Below are positions 12,513 to 24,323 of a stretch of 64,000 nucleotides of DNA, piece after piece (position 1 is the stretch's first letter; each line of letters begins with the position of its first letter). Below the pieces are notes generated by a model that was given only the letters and a program-made list of their open reading frames with translations, made no database searches and was not told the origin of the DNA. Position numbers and translations under genes: made by a program. Source of the stretch: Aspidapion aeneum (Eukaryota; Arthropoda; Insecta; Coleoptera; Brentidae); NCBI GenBank assembly GCA_963576565.1, contig OY755047.1:25055171-25119170 (forward strand), in the 5' to 3' direction.

Positions 12513-12658
12513 TCCATCGCGGATTTGAGGGGGTAACGCGTTAAGTACCCTCCCCCCCAAATAATAAAATATATGCTCTTTTATTTAATAACTAAAGTTT
12601 TTGGAGGGTTTCAAATGTTTCTATTTTAGTTTTTATAAAATTTTTAGGTAAAACAGTG

Positions 12659-13060
12659 TACAGGGTGTCCCAAATTGGGCACTTTTAGGGGATTTAAGGT
12701 ACTTCCAGGGGAGACAGAGAAAAACTGAACACGCATTGCGAGGCTCAAATTTCAAGGGAAGACTTATAGTAAAAACCGCATTTTGAAATATCGTCTCGTT
12801 TTTGAGCTACGGGGGCTTCTTGAAAAGTCTGCATTTTGGAAGGGGGTCTATAACTTCGTTATTAGTGGAAATTTTGATTTAGATTAAATTGCAATTTTAT
12901 AGACTCTGTCACGAGGAATTCACCCGCAAAATTAAATTTTAACTGTCACTTTTATTTTTTGAGATATGACATAAACTTGCATTTTTTCTTCTGTCTTCTT
13001 TCTGTCTCCCCTAGAAGTAACTTAAACCCCCTAAAAGTGCCCAATTTGGGACACTTTGTA
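12659..13060. mobile_element. 402-bp MITE with long terminal inverted repeats
   Basis: Left end TACAGGGTGTCCCAAATTGG, then GCACTTTTAGGGG and GGGGAGACAGA; the right end is the inverted equivalent (TCTGTCTCCCC, CCCCCTAAAAGTGCCC, GGGACACTTTGTA). TIRs exceed 50 bp. Non-coding. Confidence 0.75.
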
Positions 13061-13320
13061 CAATACTGTAAAGAGCTTATCAGGTTTTGGTCAAAATCTG
13101 TTAATCCTAACAAAAATGCTAACTTTTAATACAGCATTGCATCAATATGCGGTTTTCGGAATATTTTGTGCTATAACACAAAACTTTGTAGGAGCTTTCA
13201 TTTCTGAGATATTTAGAAAAAAACTGTTTTCAAGGCTGATATAGCATGGAGTTAGTTGGAGTGTGCTAATCGACTAGGAAGGTATCAGATCCGTCATGAT
13301 CCATTTACTTTTTTATCAAA
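13061..13320. repeat. Dispersed repeat, shared with 21460-21780
   Basis: Blocks such as GGAAGGTATCAGATCC, CAAGGCTGATATA and TTTCTGAGATAT occur in the same order here and at 21460-21780. The family is unknown; it lies directly after a TACAGGGTG-type MITE in both places. Confidence 0.5.
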
Positions 13321-13564
13321 TAAATTTGTCAAAGTGACGCTATAAGTGAATAATTATAAAAATATAATAATATCAGAGTATTTAACAACCTATACAAGCC
13401 AGCCTACCAGCATGTAGAGTGCAACTGTAATTTTTTGCATTTCAATATAGATTTTTCTGTGCTAATTACTAGCAGATACGTTATTTTTTAATTAAGGTAG
13501 ATTATGAAGTTGAATGTCCTTTCGCCCTTAGCAATAACAAAATATAAGAATAATTTAATCATAA

Positions 13565-14440
13565 TAAAAACACTCCATGTAAAAAAAGCGAAGTAGGCGA
13601 AAATGGTATTCAGCAAAAAGAATTGAGATAACAGTCAAGCCAAGTTCTCCAATACAAATTTCAAAATGAAAGGTTCTTACTAGTTTGGAAATGTTTTTTT
13701 TTTAACTTTGCTTACTTTGCTATTACAGCCAAACTTCTTTGGTGTTTTTTTTTTTAAAGCTCAGCTCCCTAGCGTTTCTGGAAGGGGCAATGTTAGTGTT
13801 AGATAACTTTACATTTACATGGGAGGGAGGATTTTTACTTTTTTTCTGTAGTTCCATTATAGTTCCTATCGGCCTTCCAAAACTCTGCCGTCTAGCGTTT
13901 CTGGAAGTGGACAATGTTACTTTTACATAACTTTATATTTATAGAGGAGAAAAACAAAATAAAATTTTGATGTTTTTAAATTTTTTCCTAAAGTTCTATC
14001 ATATTTCCTATCAGCCTGCCAAAGCTCAGCTCTCTAGCGCTTTTGGAAGTAGGCAATGTTAATTTTACATAACTCTACATGTGTAGGGGAAGGGAGTAAA
14101 TTAGAACTTTGGGGTTTTCTGTGTTTTTCTAAGGGTTTGGTCATAATTTCAATCAGTCTGCCAAATTTCAGCTTTGTAGCATGTCTGGAAGTATAGTAGA
14201 ATTTTGATGATCTATACATGAGTGAGTGAGTGAGTGAGTGGCAATTTCGACATTTTATAAAATTTTATATTTACTTTACTACTCTATGAAAGTCCATGAA
14301 ACTTGGAGGGGTTGTTAACTTTATAAAGATCTACGACTGCAAAGTTTGCGTTTCGTTCCTCATTTCGTGTGAAATGTTTAAGAAAAGATGGTACAGCAGT
14401 TGCGCGAACTTGGCGGGGCACTGCTGTAACCCCAGATAAT
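13565..14440 (+). mobile_element. Hairpin/tandem-repeat TE family, copy 1 (internally deleted)
   Basis: Starts with CATGTAAAAAAAGC and GAAAATGGTATTC, runs through AAAGGTTCTTACTAGTTTGG, then jumps into three about 150-bp tandem units (TAGCGTTTCTGGAAG, TTTTACATAACTTTACAT, AGTTC(C)TATC(A/G)). A (GAGT)n run at 14219-14240 and a GGGGCAC hairpin-like end near 14415-14437 follow. The second hairpin arm is missing. Related copies are at 16320-18146, 41242-42125 and 47400-49106. Confidence 0.7.
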
Positions 14441-14806
14441 TTACTTATTAAATTTAAATTTTTTTGATAAAAATCTAACCAACAAAAAGCAATTTTCAAT
14501 GTAATTTGCGTAAAATTGAAACCTAAATGCTCAATTTCCATGCACACACTGCCATATAAACGTCAATTTCCTAAAATAATCACTACTTAAAAAGGTTTAT
14601 GCAAATGAGGGAAATTGGTGACAGGAAACCTCAAAATAAAACAGTAAAAATGAGGAATATAAAACATGTCAAAAAAGATATGCAATTACTTGTGCAATTC
14701 TTATAGAACCAAAAAAGTACGTAAAATCAATAAATTTGTTTATTGATTTTTAGCTGATTAACAAAATATATTAATTCAATGTTAAATTCAAAAATACAAT
14801 GAACAC

Positions 14807-15376
14807 TAGGGATGGGCTCTCGGAGCAGTACTTGTTCATTTCGGAACAGGTTTTATTCGGAACAGGTCGGAACAGGTTTTGCAAGTTGTTCCGTTTGGTC
14901 GGAACAGATCCACGAATAACAGAAATAATCGGCTGGCTAAGAACAAAGAGAGCAAAGTGAAGACCTGATGACCTTTTTAAAGCGTAAACTTCTTTAGGCG
15001 CGTTGAGCAGTTTGTGTGGGTAGTGAATTGCACTGAGCCGTCAGACTCGGCTATGTAACGCTCATTCGAGTGAAATCGGCTCGAGTTGACTAATTGGGAG
15101 AAACATTCAGCGAGCGATATGATGATGCAGATGAAGGCCATTACACAGAAGAGTTCGGTTCGGTCCGCTTTGCAGAATATGTTATGGGCCAGTATTATTA
15201 ATTTCGCCTTGATTATTTCTGGGGGCGCCCTTTTCAACACTCCCACCCCGTGAGGCACGCTACGCTCTTTTGACCAGTCCAGTTCGGAACAGGAGCAGAA
15301 TTTTCGGAACAGGTTTTTTCTGGAACCGGAACAGTTTATACCTGTTCCTAAAAATACGCTGTTCCGCCCATCCCTA
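14807..15376. mobile_element. 570-bp hAT-type MITE with 8-bp target duplication
   Basis: TIRs TAGGGATGGGC and, at the right, GCCCATCCCTA are flanked by perfect ATGAACAC copies at 14799-14806 and 15377-15384. Subterminal regions hold many CGGAACAGG words on both sides, which look like transposase-binding repeats. An 8-bp duplication and short TIRs fit hAT. The long minus-strand ORF at 14977-15384 is a shadow. Confidence 0.88.
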
Positions 15377-15866
15377 ATGAACACGGTTTTTAAAGTTAAG
15401 GGTTATATTTTTAACAAAATTTTTCCTCAAAGTTAGTCGCAATTTTATAATTTAATTAAAAAATAAATCTTACGAGCCACAGCAGCTACTGAAACGCGGT
15501 TTTGAAATTTAGAATTACATTTTTAAAAAAATTTTAATATTCACAAATTGATTGAAACATTACTTAAAGTAATTCAGGTATATGCCCCCACCTCTACCTA
15601 CGATGACGAGCATATCGAAGCATTCTATGAAGACATCTCAAAAAGAACACAAAACCCATCTGACACTGGTAATGGGAGATTTCAATAACAAATTAGGTAA
15701 AAGGATTAACATCGAGGAGACTTAAATAGGAGATTTTGAATATGGAGAAAAGGAATGACAAGGGCACAACCTTAATGAACTATCTAGAGGAAAAACAGCT
15801 TTATGCAATTAACTCGTTCTATAGAAAGAAACCGCAACGAAAGTGAACATGGCTCAGCCCTAATGG

Positions 15867-16056
15867 CAGTGGCGTATATATAGGGGGGCCTGGGGGGCCC
15901 GGCCCCCCCCCAAAGCTATGATTTTTTTGGATATTTTCCACATATTTCATGAATACAAACATAAAATAGCATAAAATACAGCCTCATGAGGTCTCGGCCC
16001 CCCCCCCCAAAACTGTCTCGGGCCCACCCCGAAACTTTTTTCTATATACGCCACTG
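15867..16056. mobile_element. 190-bp hAT-type MITE with C/G homopolymer arms
   Basis: TIRs CAGTGGCGTATATATAGG and, inverted, CTATATACGCCACTG are flanked by CCTAATGG at 15859-15866 and 16057-16064 (8-bp duplication). Arms contain GGGGGGCC and CCCCCCCC runs around a core ATTTTCCACATATTTCATGA. It sits inside the LINE endonuclease. Related copies lie near 20815, 44262, 53584 and 57680. Confidence 0.9.
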
Positions 16057-16319
16057 CCTAATGGAATAACATAAAACGAAATTGATTACATACTGCTATT
16101 TTATCGTTAGAGATGTAACGGTCCTTAACAGCTTCACAACAGGCAGTGATCACAGGATGGTCAGAACAAAAATCTGCATTGATAGCAATTTGGAAATGAA
16201 AAGAAAAATGATTAATAACAATGAACAATTTGACATAAATAAACTTACACACTTACAAAGAAAGGCTAAAGGAACAGCTAACCAAAAACTTAGGATGCGA
16301 AAATGAAAATATAGATGAA

Positions 16320-18146
16320 ATAAATGATCACAACAAAAACATTGCATGTAAAAAAAAGCCAGGTACGCGAAAATGGCATTCCGTAAAAAGAATTGAGATA
16401 AAAGTAAAGCCAAGTTCTCCAATACAAAATTTCAAAATGAAAGGTTCTTACTAGTTTGGAAATGTTTTTTTAAACTTTGCTATTACAGCCAAACTTCTTT
16501 ATGTTCAATTTAGCACTGTGCCTAAGAGTCATTTACAACCGTAATAGCCAAGTTTAGAAAAATATTTCCAAACTAGTAAGAACCTTTCATTTTGAAATTT
16601 GTATTGGAGAACTTGGCTTTACTTTTATCTCAATTCTTTTTACGGAATGCCATTTTCGCGTACTTGGCTTTTTTTACATGAAATGTTTTTGTTATGATTT
16701 CACTTCTTTTTTAAAGGAATTGGATAATACCTAATTTTTAAAGTAGTAAAATATGCGGAATATTGTTCAAAACTTTAGCAATGCCTTACTTAAATTTTTG
16801 AGGTTTTTTAATTTTTTTTCATGGTTTTATTGTAGTTCCTATCGGCCTTCCAAAGCTCAGCTCTCGAGAGTTTTTGAAAGTGCACAATGTTACTTTTACA
16901 TAACTTTACATGTAGATGGGATGGAAAGAAATGAAAAATGTCGTGTTTTTAAATTTCGTCCTATAGTTTTATCATAGTTCCTATCAGTCTCCCAATGCTT
17001 AGCTCTCTAGCGTTTCTGGAAGTGGGTGATGTTACTTTTACATAACTTTACATTTATAGGGGAGGAGAGTAAATGAAAATATTGGACTTTTTAAATTTTT
17101 TCCCATGGTTTTATCATAATTTCTATCAGCATTCCAATGCTCACCTCTCTAGCGTTTCTGGAAGTGGGCAATGTTAGTTTTATATAAATTTACATTTATA
17201 GGAGAGGGAAGTAAATTAAAATGTTGGTGTTTTTAAATTTTTTCATATAGTTTTATCATATTGTCTTTCAGTCTTAAAAAGTTCAGCTCTCTAGCGTTTC
17301 TGGAAGTGGGCAGTGTTACTTTTACATAACTTTACATTTATAGGGGAAAGAAGTAAATTAGAATTTTGGGGTGGTTTAATTTTTCTATAACTTTATCATA
17401 GTTACTATCGGTCTTCCAAAACTCAGCTCTCTAGCATGTCTGGAAGTAGGCAGCAATGTTACTTTTACTTAACTTTACATTTATAGGGGAGGGAAGTAAA
17501 TTAGGATTTTGGGGTGATTTAATTTTTTAAAGTTTTATCTTAGTTCCTATCAGTGTGCCAAAGCTCAACTCTCTAGCATTTCTGGAAGTGGGCAATGCTA
17601 CTTTTACATAACTTTAAATGTATAGGGGAGGGAGTAAGGGAGTAAATTAAAATTTTGGGGTTTTTTGATTTTTTCCTATAGTTTTATCATAGTTCCTATC
17701 AGTCTGCCAAAGCTCAACTTTCTAGCATTTCTGGAAGTGGGCGATGCTACTTTTACATAACTTTAAATGTATAGGGGAGTAAATTAAAATTTTGAGGTTT
17801 TTTGATTTTTTCCAGAGGTTTGGTCATAATTTCTATCAGTCTGCCAAATTTCAGCTTTGTAGCATGCCTGGAAGTACAGTAGAATATTGATGATCTATAC
17901 ATGAGTGAGTGAGTGAATGAGTGGCAATTTCGACGTTTTTAGAAATTTCGTAACTACTTTACTACTTCATGGAATTCCATGAAACTTGAAGGGTTTGTTA
18001 ACTCCGTGGATATCTACGACTGTGCAAAGTTTGAGATTCGTAGCTCATTCCGAAGTAGAGTTTTAGGTAGGTCAAATATCGGCTGAAATGTTTCAAGAAA
18101 AGATGGTTAAGGCGCGCGAACTTGGCGAGGCACTGCCGTGCCCTCA
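16320..18146 (+). mobile_element. Hairpin/tandem-repeat TE family, copy 2 (loop-deleted, 8 repeat units)
   Basis: Two inverted arms of about 150 bp (about 16345-16490 and 16535-16690; TACGCGAAAATGGCATTCCG and its complement) enclose a loop of only about 45 bp. Then come about eight tandem units of 130-160 bp (16800-17900) with TAGCGTTTCTGGAAGTGGG and ACTTTACATTTATAGGGG, a (GAGT)n run near 17903, and an end at GGCACTGCCGTGCCCTCA (18146). The LINE resumes with GATACGCTGACAAGAGC at 18147. The left boundary is fuzzy by about 20 bp. No ORF of its own is seen. Confidence 0.75.
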
Positions 18147-19339
18147 GATACGCTGACAAGAGCTATGACCAAAGTAGGAAAAGATATCGCACAAAAAGAT
18201 AAAAAGAGGGAAAATTATATATATCAGAAGAAATAAAGAGACTGATGGAAAAAAGGCGGACCCTCGAGAGAGAAGGAAAAAGAACATCTATAGAATACAC
18301 AGAAATAAATAAAACTATAAGAAAAATGATTAAAAAAAAAGAACAGAAAGAGCCAAGAAATTAAAGTTGACAGAGTTATAGAAAATAACAGAAATATGAA
18401 ATTAAGGCCGACTCTAGGTAGATATGAAATAATTAAAATAAAGGATATTAACGGCATAGAAACTACCGTTGAAGAGGATATCATAAATATCACACAACTA
18501 TTCTATACAGAATTATACCAAACAAAAAGGGAACCATCACGAGAGACCATGAAGAAACTCCAAACAAAAATAAAGAACATAAACTCTACAGAGCTACAAC
18601 CTGAAATAAGCAAAGCGGAAACAAAGAGAGCATTAAAGAAAATGAAAAATAACAAATCACCTGGAAAAGATCGAGTAACGGCAGAAATGCGGTACGGTGG
18701 TCAAGCTGTAGTTAATACCCTCCATATTCTCCTAAATAAAATACTAAAAAAAAATAATCCCAAACAACTGGAAAGAATCTATAACCATTATTCTACACAA
18801 GAAAGCCGATAGAGCAGACCTAAAAAACTATCGACCTATAACACTCCTCAATGTAATTTATAAGCTCTTCACGAAAATATTTACAGATAGACTAACAACG
18901 AAATTTGACTGATATCAAACAAAGGAACAAGCAGCCTTTAGAAAAGGTTTCAGTACAGTTGACCACTTATTAACCATGAAAATTCCAATAGAACGAGGCA
19001 ACGAATATAACATTCCACTATATATTGCGTTTATAGACTTAGAAAAAGCTTTTGATAGCATTGAGCACTGGGCAGTAAAAGCATCTTTAATTAACAGCCG
19101 ACTAGATCATAAATATACAGACTTAATAGCCAATATATATATATATATATAGCGAAGCAACAACATCAATCAAAATCCACGAAGGAACTAAGCCAATCCT
19201 CATAAGAAGAGGTGTCAGGCAAGGTCACACAATATCCCCTAAATTATTTAACCAGGCCTTAGAAGATGTTTTTAAAAGTTTAGATTGGGAAGAAATAGGC
19301 ATCAAAGTAAACGGACAATTCTTGAGCCACCTAAGATAT

Positions 19340-19614
19340 CGTCACCCTAATTCTGAAACGTCGTAACCCACAAAAAAATGAAAATTCATATTTTTGCGTC
19401 AAAGGTTAGTAATTATGCATAGCAATACGCTGCTAAATCCTCGCAACCAAAAAAAAATATAATACGGTCATTCCCGCGATTTCTAATAAGTAAATATAAT
19501 ACGGTCATTCCCGCGATTTCTAATAAGTCGCATAATGCTTACCCTATGTAATTTGCTTCCAACTTTTTTATTCCTGTAAAATTTTGTTGAGTTGGGTTAC
19601 GACTTAGGGTGACG
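19340..19614. mobile_element. 275-bp MITE inside the LINE RT domain
   Basis: Ends CGTCACCCTAATTCTGAAAC and, inverted, GACTTAGGGTGACG are flanked by ATAT at 19336-19339 and 19615-19618. Removing it rejoins CTAAGATATGCTAATGATAT, coding LRYANDIA of the LINE catalytic motif (usual YADD). It contains an exact 37-bp tandem duplication (19455-19491 and 19492-19528). Confidence 0.88.
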
Positions 19615-20712
19615 ATATGCTAATGATATCGCTTTAATAACAGACGAGAAAGAAGAACTGATAAAAATGCTCGAAGAACTGGATACAGCAGCTAAAAACA
19701 TAACATGAACTACACCAAAACTAAAATCATAACAAACACAGGTGAAGATATTCCGGTCAGAATAACCCAAAAGAAAATAGAACAAGTAGAGGAGTACCGG
19801 GGACAAATTATTGAACTAAAATGTACCAGTACCTCAAGACGAAAGTGTGTAACCAATGTATCCTTCCTGTACTTACCTATGGATCCCAGACCTGGACACT
19901 TACAAAATCAAACATGGATAAGGTAACAAAAGTCCAAAGATCAATGGAAAGACAAATGTTACATGTAAAGCTAACAGATAGAAAAAGGAATGAATGGATA
20001 AGAAATAAATCAAAAGTAAGGGATGTCAGAGGAGAAGTAGCAAAATTCAAATGGAAGTTTGTTGGTCATAATATCAGATAAAAAGACGATCGATGGAACA
20101 AATTTATTGTAAACTGGAGACCTTGGGAAAATATAAGAAAAAGGAGAAGACACCAAATGAGATGGGCGGACGATTTAAAAAAACACGCGGGAACTAGATG
20201 GATGAACACGGCGACAGATAGAGAAGAGTGCAAGATATTGGGGGAGGCCTATGTCCAAAGATGGATCGAAGAAGGCTAAATAGATAGATAGATAGAACAC
20301 CCAGAACAACTAGATCTTATGGAGGGCTGTACGTACCTGCTAGAATCAATCTTTTAATGTGTCTCGTTTAAATTGTGTTCTTGATTCACTGTGCTTAATC
20401 CGTTATGGGGGACATCAGCAGAAAACGCTTTGACAGAACAAAATATGTCAAGGTAGGTGAATAAATAAAGTCTTTGATAGAGTTGACATAAATCAGGAAT
20501 TGAGTGGCCCCAAAAAGACGCGCACGCTATATCTAAATAAGAAAAACTTATTTGTTCCTTTTACCCAATTTTAGTCGAAAGGTCTCGAATTTATCTAAAA
20601 TCGATCACATATAAAGATTGGAATCAAAGTTTGAGGTTTCGGTGGTTTTTAAAAATATTGCTTTTTTCAAGAGCATGGTAATTTCTATAGACGCCTCTGC
20701 ATTTTTACGAAA

Positions 20713-21185
20713 TACAGGGTGATCTAAATTTGGTCCTTTTTGGGGTTTAAGATACTCTCAGAGAAAATAAAGAGAAACTAAAGAGAGTAAAGTGTGGTTT
20801 ATTTAGCAAAAAGTTTTTGGGAGGGCCCGAGAGAGTTTCGGGGGGGGGGGGGGAGGAAACCCCATGGGGCAGTATTTTATGTTGTTTTATGTTTGTATTC
20901 ATAAAATATGTGGAAAATATCTAAAAAAAATTTGCTATATATATAAACCACTGCATTAAGGTGTTTTTAAAATTCAAGGTTTCATAGATTGCATTTTGGA
21001 AGGGGTAACTTTTTAATTTACGAAAATTTGCGTAAAGTTTTCTACAACGTATCACACTAAATACTTTAATATTAACTTTTTATCTTCCTAGCCTGCGCAG
21101 CCCTGTGGGCTCTGCTGACCGTCATTGACTCACACCATACTACTACTTTAAGTTTCCAAAAGTGACCAATTTAGATCATACTGTA
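20713..21185. mobile_element. TACAGGGTG-type MITE, interrupted
   Basis: Left end TACAGGGTGATCTAAATTTG with GGTCC(TT); right end inverted (AAGTGACCAATTTAGATCAT, then ACTGTA). It is related to the element at 12659. A C/G-homopolymer hAT-type MITE fragment occupies 20815-20955 within it. Confidence 0.65.
20815..20955. mobile_element. Fragment of the C/G-homopolymer hAT-type MITE
   Basis: A G run at 20840-20853 and the core TATTCATAAAATATGTGGAA (reverse orientation to the copy at 15867) identify it; it ends TATATATAAACCACTGCATT, a mutated TIR. Confidence 0.7.
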
Positions 21186-22799
21186 CATAGATTGTCAAAG
21201 TGTGTCGCACGTCTATAAAAATTGTAGGTGTGTCAAAAATTGATGCTTAATGATCCTCCAAGACAATCGTGGGATTGATATGATGGTTTTGTCTTAATTT
21301 AATACTGGATACGTTCAAATCGTATGCAACTCAAAGTCTTTTTTAAGTTAAAAGCTTATAGAGGAGGGTGCTAATTGATATTATTTAAAAAGATATTTTT
21401 TACGTTCCTAGCCCGCGCAGCAATGGGTAGGAATAGCTCCTAAACCGCTGAAACGATTTTCATGAAACTTTGAAATAAAATAGTGTACAATACTGCAGAG
21501 TACTGATTAGAATTTGGTTAAAATTTAATAATGATAATGACAGTTTAATAATTGAAAGTATGTTAATTTCTTAATGCAGCATTGAATAAAAATGTGGTTT
21601 TTGGAATATAGTAGAAAGCGATTTTCTTAGTAATATATTTTTTAACTAAATGCTTCGTAGGAGCTTCTCTTTCTGAGATATATACAAAAAAAATTCAAGG
21701 CTGATATACCGTGGAGTTCACTTGGAGTATGCTAATGGGCCAGGAAGGTATCAGATCCATCATGGATCCATTTATTTTAAATAAAGAAACTTGCTATATT
21801 TAACATAAAATCAAGATAGGTATGTACTGTACACTCGCCCACTCTTGTTTTTGCGACGTTTATAAAATACAAAGAAACAGTACGATATTTGGCAACATGA
21901 TTTAACATAAGCGGTTTTATAAGCCCGCCAAAACTCTGTGCTTTCCAGACGAGTTCTGGCAGTTTTAAGATGACATTAAAAAAGTTGACGACCGCAGAAA
22001 AGTGGCAAAAACAGAGTTGCAATAACCTTAAATTTTATGAAAATCTGATACTGAACTACTAAAAGACTAGTAGTACAGTGAAACCTAATTTTAATGTATA
22101 CTTATTAACAATTTGTGCTGCTTAAGTTTTTCCGATATTAAATATTTCAGCGATCTTTCATGCTGATAGATGTTTCTCCGAAACGTTAACAACTTACATT
22201 TTTCACGTAAACTAAGAAGTTTTTTACTAGGCGCGATTCCAAAGAGATCTATTACTACCCAACTGAACAATAAAAATAAAACACAGCAGTCTTACCGAAT
22301 AAAATATGTTTTTATAAATTATGTCCGGTTATAGAGGTGAATTTTATATGTTAAAAATAGGGAAAAGCTTGGTTCCATCAAATTTGAACCTCTAGTAAAG
22401 GTTTTTTTTTGCATTTTTTAATCGTGACAAAAATTAGGTATTCTATTATATTGATTGAACCTTATGTATATATACGGAAAAAAATATGGTAGCCGTGAAA
22501 ACTTAAGAAAACTTAAATTATACTAAAAATATTTACAATTTACTCAAAAAATATTTAATTAAAACGTCTAGGGTTTAGTCCGAAATTGTCCTAGACTTGC
22601 ACGAAATTTCAACACTCTACCTAATGGGTAATTGATCATCAGGGAGTGACCCAAATATCTCATAATATTTCCGTCGCCAAAGTTTAGGATGTCCAATTAA
22701 ATTTATCTATTCGAAGGTCAATTTACTGTAAAAATTAAATACACTACTTATGTCGCCTGCGTTGGAAATAAGAAGAACTAAAATCAATTTGTAAAAAAT
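21186..22799. other. Non-coding stretch with a dispersed repeat at 21460-21780
   Basis: Two copies of a CCTAGCC(T/C)GCGCAGC word lie near 21090 and 21408. 21460-21780 repeats the unknown family at 13061-13320. The remainder shows nothing recognisable. Confidence 0.35.
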
Positions 22800-22806
22800 C
22801 ACAATT

Positions 22807-22812
22807 TTTATT
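22807..22812 (-). terminator. AATAAA polyadenylation signal downstream of the exon at 23005
   Basis: On the minus strand GTTAATAAAAATTG follows the candidate stop codon by about 200 nt. It is a chance match in AT-rich DNA unless the exon is real. Confidence 0.3.
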
Positions 22813-23004
22813 AACTCCCTGCAAAGCCTTGAAATAATTTATATTCCTTATACGTAAGAAAAATTGACTTTGCGGTTTTTAAGATCATTCCTTGAAAGGG
22901 ACGTTTTATCGAACATATAATAACTCCATTCCATCATCCCATTCGACGGTCATAAAACCGTCCAAAAAATCCCAATGCGCGCGCAATGCAGTACGAGGAT
23001 TGTT

Positions 23005-23130
23005 TTAAAATGGTTCTGGTTTGATGGAACGACTAAATAACTGTCCAATAAACGAATGCTGTTGGCGTAGTGATCGATTTACTTCAGGCATGTGATCATA
23101 TGCAAGAGAGTTAAATGGAAAATCATGTGA
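23005..23130 (-). CDS. Candidate last coding exon of a second unidentified minus-strand gene
   Basis: A strong acceptor (CCTACCCTTTCTTGCAG) precedes 23130. The exon then reads 41 codons in phase 0: SHDFPFNSLAYDHMPEVNRS, LRQQHSFIGQLFSRSIKPEP and F, ending in TAA at 23007-23005. An AATAAA signal lies about 200 bp downstream on the same strand, near 22812. Composition is clearly less AT-rich than the surroundings. I do not recognise the protein. The exon may belong with the candidate first exon at 28846-28921, but joining exons would be needed because that one leaves in phase 1. Confidence 0.5.
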   Translation of the reverse strand, partial: SHDFPFNSLAYDHMPEVNRSLRQQHSFIGQLFSRSIKPEPF

Positions 23131-24323
23131 CTGCAAGAAAGGGTAGGTTTCGACGTCTCGCGTAAAGGTAGATCGAAGGCAAAGTGGGAATTCGAGAGCT
23201 CTAAATTAAAGTTGTATACAGAAAAAAGAGATTTGTGAAATACTTTACAAAATTGCTTATTGTATGTAAATTTTATTTAAAAAAATTACGGACACACTAG
23301 TTTTATTTATTACCCATTTTTTTTTATAAAATTTCATAGGATTAACAGAATACATATTTAATTTTAGTTCTTTAAAATGCAGATAAAATTATGTAATATT
23401 CACAAACTATAAACCACTACAGACTGCCTCATAAACTAATTATAAGTACCAAAAATTAAAACAAACTTGCATTAGAACATATTTTTGAGCGAAACTTGTA
23501 AAAAAATATTTATTTTTTGTAATGTCATAAGTTTTATGTGAAATTTATATATTTATTTATTTGTATTTTGTAAGTTGAATTTTACAAAATATTTGTGAAA
23601 TTACCTACATATTATAGAAAGCCTCAATATTCACAAAGTATTTGTGATTTTAACCATTTTTAGGAAATATAGATCGTGATACTTCTAAGAAGTTAAGAAA
23701 ATGAAATGTTGTAGCTTGTACTTTGGTCTTATATATAGTTTATGACCTTTTGTTATTTAAGAACCGTTGAAACAAGGATTAAAAATTTTAATAAACATTT
23801 GCATATGTATTGTGCAATTTTGATTACCCTTGATCTAGGTACGGCCTTCAGAATCAATGTTATTCCAAAAAGTTAAGAGATGCTCCATATTATTTTACTA
23901 AAACTGTAAGTCGCATAAAGTGATTAAAAGCTAAAAACTGCATAGGTACTTATGTGCATTTGATACACCACATCTAAGCAGGCTACCCTATGGTCAGTAT
24001 GGCTTTTTTCTATGTGGTATAGCGACAACATGCCGCAGTCCCGTAGAAAAAATATTAAGTGGCTTTTGCAGAAAAATCAACAGATGCTACAGATGTTGCA
24101 CAATTTTTGTTTGGAAATTTAAAGAATATTTGTATATATACGTGTCTTTCCAGGCATTTTGACATGTGTTAAAATTGGTTGTGAAACTAGATTTAGTTTT
24201 CCTTAAATGCATGCCAAAATTAACGTAGTAATTATCCCCTTTAGAAAAAAAAATATTTTTTGTTAATAATTAAAGGAAAAATGAGAGAATTACTCCCCCT
24301 AGAAAAAAAATTATATTACAAAT
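23131..24323. other. AT-rich stretch, no feature supported
   Basis: Very AT-rich, with short ORF-like runs only. A minus-strand open stretch near 23960-24060 lacks good splice signals. Nothing is called here. Confidence 0.3.

Larger units (their letters stand above)
15565..20290 (+). mobile_element. RTE-type LINE interrupted by three later insertions
   Basis: One plus-strand LINE can be followed across the interval. Endonuclease blocks are at 15570-15866 and 16057-16315 (QVYAPTSTYDDEHIEAF, MGDFNNKLGKR, RNDKGTTLMNYLEEKQL-like, SDHRMVRTKI). Linker and RT are at 18147-19335 ([70 protein letters not shown]). The C-terminal region is at 19615-20280 (PVLTYGSQTWTLTK, HQMRWADDLKKHAGTRW). It ends in a (TAGA)n microsatellite at about 20279-20295, as RTE elements do. 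Stops and frameshifts (for example 18811, 18911, 19150) make it inactive. The inserts are at 15867-16056, about 16320-18146 and 19340-19614. Confidence 0.85.

Noticed and set aside
14977..15384. 135-aa minus-strand ORF with Cys-rich stretches
   Set aside because: It lies within a hAT-type MITE bounded by perfect TIRs and target duplications; the CGGAACAGG repeats create the open frame.
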